5,255 nt of DNA. Source: Anaerolineales bacterium. Lineage in GTDB: Bacteria; Chloroflexota; Anaerolineae; 4572-78; NAK82. Under the pieces are notes generated by a model. The model had not been told where the DNA came from. It searched no databases and saw nothing but the letters and a program-made list of their open reading frames with translations. This document shows, one piece after another, positions 1-3,079 of the stretch (position 1 is the stretch's first letter; every line of letters begins with the position of its first letter). Location of the stretch: contig JAHELX010000474.1 of NCBI GenBank assembly GCA_024643945.1, positions 1 to 5,255 of the forward strand, given 5' to 3'. The translations under genes were made by a program, and so were the position numbers.

Positions 1-220
1 ACAGCAGATAGGCGCCAAGCACAGCCGCAATCGCGCCGCTGGCCCCAACGGTTGGCAGGTCTGAACCCCAGTTGGTAGCAAGATGGGTCAGGTCAGCAGC
101 CACGCCGCCTACCAGGTAAAAAATCAGGTATCGGAAGTGCCCCAGGCGGTCTTCTACGTTGTCGCCGAAGATCCACAGATAAAGCATGTTTCCGCCAATA
201 TGGGCTAACCCGGCGTGCAT
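1..220 (-). CDS. Rhomboid-family intramembrane serine protease, partial; 5'-truncated (possible pseudogene), runs off the left edge
   Basis: Rhomboids are polytopic membrane proteases that cut substrates inside the bilayer with a Ser-His dyad. The 73 visible residues cover the family core. HIGGNML (about residues 7-13) matches the loop-1/TM2 HxxxN motif, followed by LYLWIFGDNVEDRLGH, a hydrophobic segment (about 31-45) and TVGASGAIAAVLGAYLL, in which GASGA holds the catalytic serine. What is missing is the front: TM1 and most of loop 1. Similarity reaches only a few codons upstream of ATG 220 (Tyr-Ile-Phe before Met-His-Ala) and then meets an in-frame TAG at 233-235. No rhomboid-like N-terminus was found in the 100 bases beyond it in any frame. 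ATG 220 has no convincing ribosome-binding site and in a normal rhomboid would be an internal residue. I infer a decayed or deletion-truncated copy. The family call is firm. Whether it is expressed is doubtful, and the C-terminal part, including the second catalytic residue (TM6 His), lies outside the window. Confidence 0.82.
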   Translation of the reverse strand, partial: MHAGLAHIGGNMLYLWIFGDNVEDRLGHFRYLIFYLVGGVAADLTHLATNWGSDLPTVGASGAIAAVLGAYLL

Positions 221-342
221 GAAAATGTAGGGCTACGTCAAGGTTAAATTGATAAATCAATGAACCATTATGTGCTATTGGAGCGTCTGCTCAATCAAGG
301 CATCAACTCCAGAAATGTTGCCAACTAATTAATGACCCAACT

Positions 343-1398
343 TCATCCCTTTTGACGGTAATACTTGGTATAAACCTCAAGCGCGGTCATCAACCATACC
401 ATCAAAACCGGGCCGTAAATTACGCCAAAGAACCCGAACAGATTATAGCCTCCCAGCGAGGCCACTAACACCAGGGCCGTATCCAGATAGGCTTCCTTAG
501 AGACCAACCTGGGCCGGAGGATACCATCCACGTTGCTGACCACAAGAACATAACCGCCCAGGATAATGAGTGAACTTACCGGATGGCCTACAATTAACTG
601 GTAAATGGCAATCGGGATGGCAATGAGGCTGGCCCCCAACGGCAGCATTGAAGCTACAATCGCCACACTGGTCCACAGCGCGGTGTAAGGCACACCACCC
701 AGCCAGAAAAACAACCCCATAATCAACCCCTGGGCCAGGGCAATAACCACAATCCCCACAAACATTGACCAAACCATAGACTTTATTTTGGTCAGGAAGA
801 GATAATCAACTTCATCTTCAAGTGGGCTAAGCTCGACCAGCCACGACACAAACGCGTTATAATTGGGCAAGAGCACACCCACGATGGCCAGAAAGACGAA
901 CAACCGGGCGATCAAAGATGGGATTGACATCCCCAAGTTGACGATAAGCTGACCGAACCAGGCGGCAACCCCCAGGGCCATCTGGCGAAGCTGGGTCATT
1001 TGTTCACCCGTCAGTTGCAGGCGGCTGCCATAAGGTAGCTTGCTGGTCAGGTTGTTGATTTCGGTTTGGATCGTCTCAAAAGTTGGGGGCTGGCCGCTCT
1101 GAGCACTATAAGATTGAATAATAACCCCAAGCTGATGGGTGACCACACTCAAGACTAACCAACCGGGGATGATAAGCGCCAAAAACAGAACAATGAGGGT
1201 CGCCGTGGTCGCCAGGCCCGCCCGTCCTTTTAGCCAACGGGCGAAGAAGTCGTACATCGGTTTCAAAATGATCACCATGACCAGCGAAAAAACGATGGTG
1301 TCCAGATAGCCGCTGGCTAACCATAAGCCCAGACTGGCCAGAATGACCAGCATCGAGTAGAAAAAGATCCTATTTTGCAGCGAGTATTGTTTTTGCAT
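343..1398 (-). CDS. AI-2E family transporter (PerM/YdiK/TqsA-like permease)
   Basis: This is an inner-membrane permease of 351 residues, the usual length for the family. Hydrophobic segments lie at about 11-30, 32-49, 64-92, 150-178, 206-233, 236-265, 268-292 and 306-340, with a soluble amphipathic stretch (about 95-145) in the place where the family carries its periplasmic domain. The C-terminal half has the family signature: a polar NVDGILRPRLVSKEAYLD stretch (289-306), then GGYNLFGFFGVIYGPVLM (316-333), equivalent to the GG-x-FG-xxG-xxxGP motif. Family members have been linked to AI-2 export (TqsA) or Na+/H+ antiport, so the substrate cannot be assigned here. ATG 1398 is the first Met and precedes TM1 directly. 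Its upstream sequence lacks a good Shine-Dalgarno. It lies 80 nt downstream of the DUF1269 gene on the same strand. Its moderate GC contrasts with the GC-rich DUF1269 gene, so the two may have different histories. Confidence 0.93.
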   Translation of the reverse strand: MQKQYSLQNRIFFYSMLVILASLGLWLASGYLDTIVFSLVMVIILKPMYDFFARWLKGRAGLATTATLIVLFLALIIPGWLVLSVVTHQLGVIIQSYSAQSGQPPTFETIQTEINNLTSKLPYGSRLQLTGEQMTQLRQMALGVAAWFGQLIVNLGMSIPSLIARLFVFLAIVGVLLPNYNAFVSWLVELSPLEDEVDYLFLTKIKSMVWSMFVGIVVIALAQGLIMGLFFWLGGVPYTALWTSVAIVASMLPLGASLIAIPIAIYQLIVGHPVSSLIILGGYVLVVSNVDGILRPRLVSKEAYLDTALVLVASLGGYNLFGFFGVIYGPVLMVWLMTALEVYTKYYRQKG

Positions 1399-1424
1399 TT
1401 CTAAAACTGTATTTGACTAAATTT

Positions 1425-1455
1425 GCAGGAGATGGCGTATAGCGCCGTCTGCTGC
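1425..1455. other. Strong intergenic hairpin between the DUF1269 and AI-2E transporter genes
   Basis: The arms 1425-1437 and 1443-1455 pair over 13 positions around a 5-nt loop (TATAG, 1438-1442). There is one G/G mismatch (1429/1451) and one T/G wobble (1433/1447). The wobble counts as a pair only in plus-strand RNA; in minus-strand RNA, the sense strand of both flanking genes, it becomes an A/C mismatch. No T-tract follows on either strand, so it does not look like a standard intrinsic terminator. It could be an mRNA-processing or stability element, or a protein-binding inverted repeat. Confidence 0.5.
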
Positions 1456-1478
1456 TACATTTGAGTCAGGCCACGTCG

Positions 1479-2306
1479 TTAAGGGGACAGGGCCTCCTTG
1501 ATGAGCTGCTGAGCCTGATCGAGCTTGGCGCGGCGCGCTTCATAATCTGCCTCGATCTCGGCGATGTGTTTCTCGGTTTTCGCCTTTTGCTGGTCGCTGA
1601 CCTGTTGCACCTGTACGCGCAGGGTATCGATCTTGGTCTCCACCCCGCTCGTGGCCTGCTCCTGCCTGGCCTCGATCTGGTCTCGCTTGGCCTCCAACTT
1701 GTGCTTCACGGCTTCGATTTCTTTCTGCACGGCGGCCTTGCGCATCGCGTCCGCACCCGCCTGCGCCAACTCTTCCTCGAGCTGCTTCAGTTCAGCGTCA
1801 AGCGCGTCAGCCTCGCGCGCCAGTTGATCCTCGACGACCTCGGAGTGCTGGCGCCGGAAGACGACCGCACCCAGTTTGCCCAGTCTGGTATCGACCGGGG
1901 TCACCCAGGTCTCCTCCACCTCGGCCAGCACGGCCACCTTACCCGGGGTCAGCGCCTGCGACACCTCATCCAGAAAGTCGGCGCCAATGCCAAACCTGAT
2001 CAGGTCGAATAACAATCCCGTCAGGCCACCCGCCGAGGCCCCAACGGCAACCCCGGCCGGTCCTGCCAGCCCCCCGACCGGTCCTGTCATCAAACCGAGC
2101 AAGCTTCCGGTCAGCAGACCGAGAGCGGCGCCGACCGTGCCTCGCTCGGCCTGCTTCTTTACGCCGACGGTCCCCAAGGTGTCTTTCGCAATCACGGCTG
2201 TGGCGTACAACGTGATGGCTCCCTCCCGGTGGAGATCTTTGAGCGCGCTCAGGCCCTCGAAGGCCGCGGCCTCTGTGTCGAATACAGCTACCAACATCTT
2301 GTTCAT
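1479..2306 (-). CDS. DUF1269-domain protein with glycine-zipper membrane segment and C-terminal coiled coil
   Basis: The 275-residue protein has three parts. Residues 1-50 (MLVAVFDTEAAAFEGLSALK onward, then an ITLYATAVIAKD strand) are the first half of a DUF1269-type fold. Residues 56-101 are a Gly/Ala-rich hydrophobic zipper (GAALGLLTGSLLGLMTGPVG and repeats of that style) that probably inserts in the membrane. Residues 102-150 are the second half (FLDEVSQALTPGKVAVLAEV, ending near LGAVVFRRQ). Residues 160-272 are a long charged Ala/Glu/Gln/Lys region with heptad-like spacing, predicted to be a coiled coil; I take it as an extension beyond the compact DUF1269 core. The biochemical role of this family is not established, and a membrane- or stress-associated structural role is only inference. 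ATG 2306 is supported by an AAGGA 9 nt upstream; Met4 is a less likely start. It lies 54 nt behind the SDR::LuxR chimera on the same strand, so cotranscription is plausible. It is GC-rich compared with the permease downstream. Confidence 0.85.
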   Translation of the reverse strand: MNKMLVAVFDTEAAAFEGLSALKDLHREGAITLYATAVIAKDTLGTVGVKKQAERGTVGAALGLLTGSLLGLMTGPVGGLAGPAGVAVGASAGGLTGLLFDLIRFGIGADFLDEVSQALTPGKVAVLAEVEETWVTPVDTRLGKLGAVVFRRQHSEVVEDQLAREADALDAELKQLEEELAQAGADAMRKAAVQKEIEAVKHKLEAKRDQIEARQEQATSGVETKIDTLRVQVQQVSDQQKAKTEKHIAEIEADYEARRAKLDQAQQLIKEALSP

Positions 2307-2315
2307 GCTTTGTTG

Positions 2316-2320
2316 TCCTT
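2316..2320 (-). promoter_or_regulatory. Ribosome-binding site of the DUF1269 gene
   Basis: On the minus strand this reads AAGGA and sits 9 nt before ATG 2306. It supports that ATG over the next Met three codons in. Confidence 0.6.
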
Positions 2321-2360
2321 AGTTAAGTGAAAATGGATTTATAGAGCCGCACGATACGTC

Positions 2361-2795
2361 CTACGGTATCAAACCTAGCTGGCGGGCCTTCCAAACGGCG
2401 TGGGTTCGTTTCTTTACTTCAAGCTTGGCGTAAATATTGTAAGCGTGGCGTTTGACGGTATTCAATGCCAGGAACAACTGGGCCGAGATTTCTTGATTCG
2501 ATTTCCCCTGGGCAATCAGAGACAGTACCTCTATCTCACGGGCCGAGAGGCTGATGGGAAAACCGTCTTCCGTTTTTATGGTGGTTAGTTCTGTTCGCTT
2601 CTCACCGGCGGGTAGCAGGACGAGGTAGAACTCGGTGCCGAGCTCCCGCCCAACTGCTTCGGCCTCGCCTTGCGAACGTCCGACGATGACGGCGTGGTGC
2701 CCATCGGCGGAGAGCCACCGCGCCGCCGCCGCGCCGATGCCGTCGCTGGCTCCGGTGATGACGATGCCCTTGCTTCTTACAGTACTTGTTCCCAT
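2361..2795 (-). CDS. Chimeric protein: SDR Rossmann N-terminal fragment fused to a LuxR/GerE-type HTH DNA-binding domain
   Basis: The 144-residue protein joins two unrelated families in frame. Residues 9-57 are the start of a short-chain dehydrogenase: a beta strand with the NAD(P)-binding motif TGASDGIG (14-21), helix GAAAARWLSADGHH, the second strand AVIVGR and a following helix. The rest of the SDR fold, with its Ser/Tyr-x-x-x-Lys catalytic residues, is absent, so no dehydrogenase activity is expected. Residues 82-143 are a complete LuxR-type HTH: LSAREIEVLSLIAQGKSNQE, then NTVKRH for the recognition helix, IYAKLEVKKRTHAV and the ending ARQLGLIP, which resembles the C-termini of MalT-like regulators. 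The junction falls near 57-62 (FYLVLL). The SDR half is visibly more GC-rich than the HTH half, supporting a recombination or deletion origin. I chose ATG 2795 over the upstream ATG 2816 because AAGGAG lies 7 nt before it. The likely role is DNA binding, but sensing is unknown. The DUF1269 gene follows after 54 nt. Confidence 0.85.
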   Translation of the reverse strand: MGTSTVRSKGIVITGASDGIGAAAARWLSADGHHAVIVGRSQGEAEAVGRELGTEFYLVLLPAGEKRTELTTIKTEDGFPISLSAREIEVLSLIAQGKSNQEISAQLFLALNTVKRHAYNIYAKLEVKKRTHAVWKARQLGLIP

Positions 2796-2802
2796 GATTA
2801 TT

Positions 2803-2808
2803 CTCCTT
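2803..2808 (-). promoter_or_regulatory. Ribosome-binding site deciding the start of the SDR::LuxR chimera
   Basis: AAGGAG on the minus strand ends 7 nt before ATG 2795. It lies inside the reading frame if the upstream ATG 2816 were used, so it selects the downstream ATG and a 144-residue product. Confidence 0.75.
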
Positions 2809-2847
2809 CTAATCACTAGGGAGGAACAGTTCGCAACAGGCTGCCTC

Positions 2848-2876
2848 TTGTCAGTGTGTGTCCTGTGTGCTATAAT
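2848..2876 (+). promoter_or_regulatory. Near-consensus sigma70-type promoter with extended -10, driving the STAND gene
   Basis: The -35 box TTGTCA (2848-2853, one mismatch to TTGACA) is followed by a 17-bp spacer and a perfect TATAAT (2871-2876). TG at 2868-2869 one base before the -10 box gives an extended -10. Transcription would start near 2883 and leave a leader of roughly 195 nt before GTG 3080. The promoter lies in the 284-bp space shared with the divergent chimera gene. No comparably good promoter was seen on the minus strand for the chimera. Confidence 0.7.
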
Positions 2877-2879
2877 GAA

Positions 2880-2894
2880 TTCAGCTAGCCTGAA
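2880..2894. promoter_or_regulatory. Small palindrome at the predicted transcription start (possible operator)
   Basis: TTCAG (2880-2884) and CTGAA (2890-2894) form a perfect inverted repeat around CTAGC, directly downstream of the TATAAT box and covering the expected start site. A repressor bound here would block initiation. The arms are only 5 bp, so chance is possible. Confidence 0.3.
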
Positions 2895-2906
2895 CTCCTC
2901 GCTACT

Positions 2907-2934
2907 TTCACCGGGCTACCTGAACCACGGTGGA
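2907..2934 (+). other. Possible hairpin in the leader of the STAND gene
   Basis: TTCACCG (2907-2913) can pair with CGGTGGA (2928-2934), including one T/G wobble, across a 14-nt loop. It lies in the predicted untranslated leader. There is no following T-run, so it is not a terminator; any role is unproven. Confidence 0.25.
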
Positions 2935-3000
2935 CGTGCTGTAGCGCATCCACTAAGGACGAGTATAGCGAACGCAAGCCTGAAAGTCACTCTACAAGAC

Positions 3001-3041
3001 TTGACAGTTGGCTTGTCATCTGGCTTGTCATCACTTGTCAG
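3001..3041. repeat. TTGTCA repeat cluster upstream of the STAND gene (possible operator array)
   Basis: A perfect 12-bp tandem repeat TGGCTTGTCATC occupies 3009-3020 and 3021-3032, followed by a partial third copy CTTGTCAG (3034-3041). The TTGTCA cores start at 3013, 3025 and 3035, with the related TTGACA at 3001, giving spacings of 12, 12 and 10 bp, close to one helical turn. The same CTTGTCAG octamer also forms the -35 region at 2847-2854. Such phased repeats often bind a transcription factor on one face of the DNA. The HTH protein encoded just downstream is a candidate, by inference only. TTGACA at 3001 has no good -10 partner. Confidence 0.5.
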
Positions 3042-3063
3042 CTCGATGCGCTGAAGGGTCTAG

Positions 3064-3070
3064 AAGGAGG
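3064..3070 (+). promoter_or_regulatory. Strong Shine-Dalgarno fixing the GTG start of the STAND gene
   Basis: AAGGAGG is a near-full anti-Shine-Dalgarno match ending 9 nt before GTG 3080. The reading frame is open back to a TGA at 3002-3004, but between there and 3080 it holds no ATG or GTG. The family-like HTH sequence begins right after GTG. Confidence 0.8.
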
Positions 3071-3079
3071 CCAGATGCT

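Noticed and set aside
260..328. 22-codon plus-strand frame (MNHYVLLERL...) between the permease and the rhomboid fragment
   Set aside because: No ribosome-binding site, no homology recognised, and a length expected by chance.
1461..2012. Plus-strand frame of 183 codons opposite the DUF1269 gene
   Set aside because: Its Leu/Arg/Gly-rich translation is the complement of the Glu/Ala/Gln coiled coil; the minus-strand gene has a ribosome-binding site and domain structure.
2338..2343. TATAAA on the minus strand upstream of the DUF1269 gene as a possible -10 box
   Set aside because: No acceptable -35 box lies 16-18 bp upstream; the nearest TTGATA is 23 bp away.
2353..2370. GATAC...GTATC inverted repeat over the stop codon of the chimera gene
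   Set aside because: The stem is only 5 bp with an 8-nt loop and there is no T-run after it, so it is not supported as a terminator.
2875..3054. 59-codon plus-strand frame (MNSASLNSS...) in the divergent intergenic region
   Set aside because: Its ATG overlaps the TATAAT box, upstream of the predicted transcription start. It has no ribosome-binding site and its composition is explained by the TTGTCA and CCTGAA repeats.
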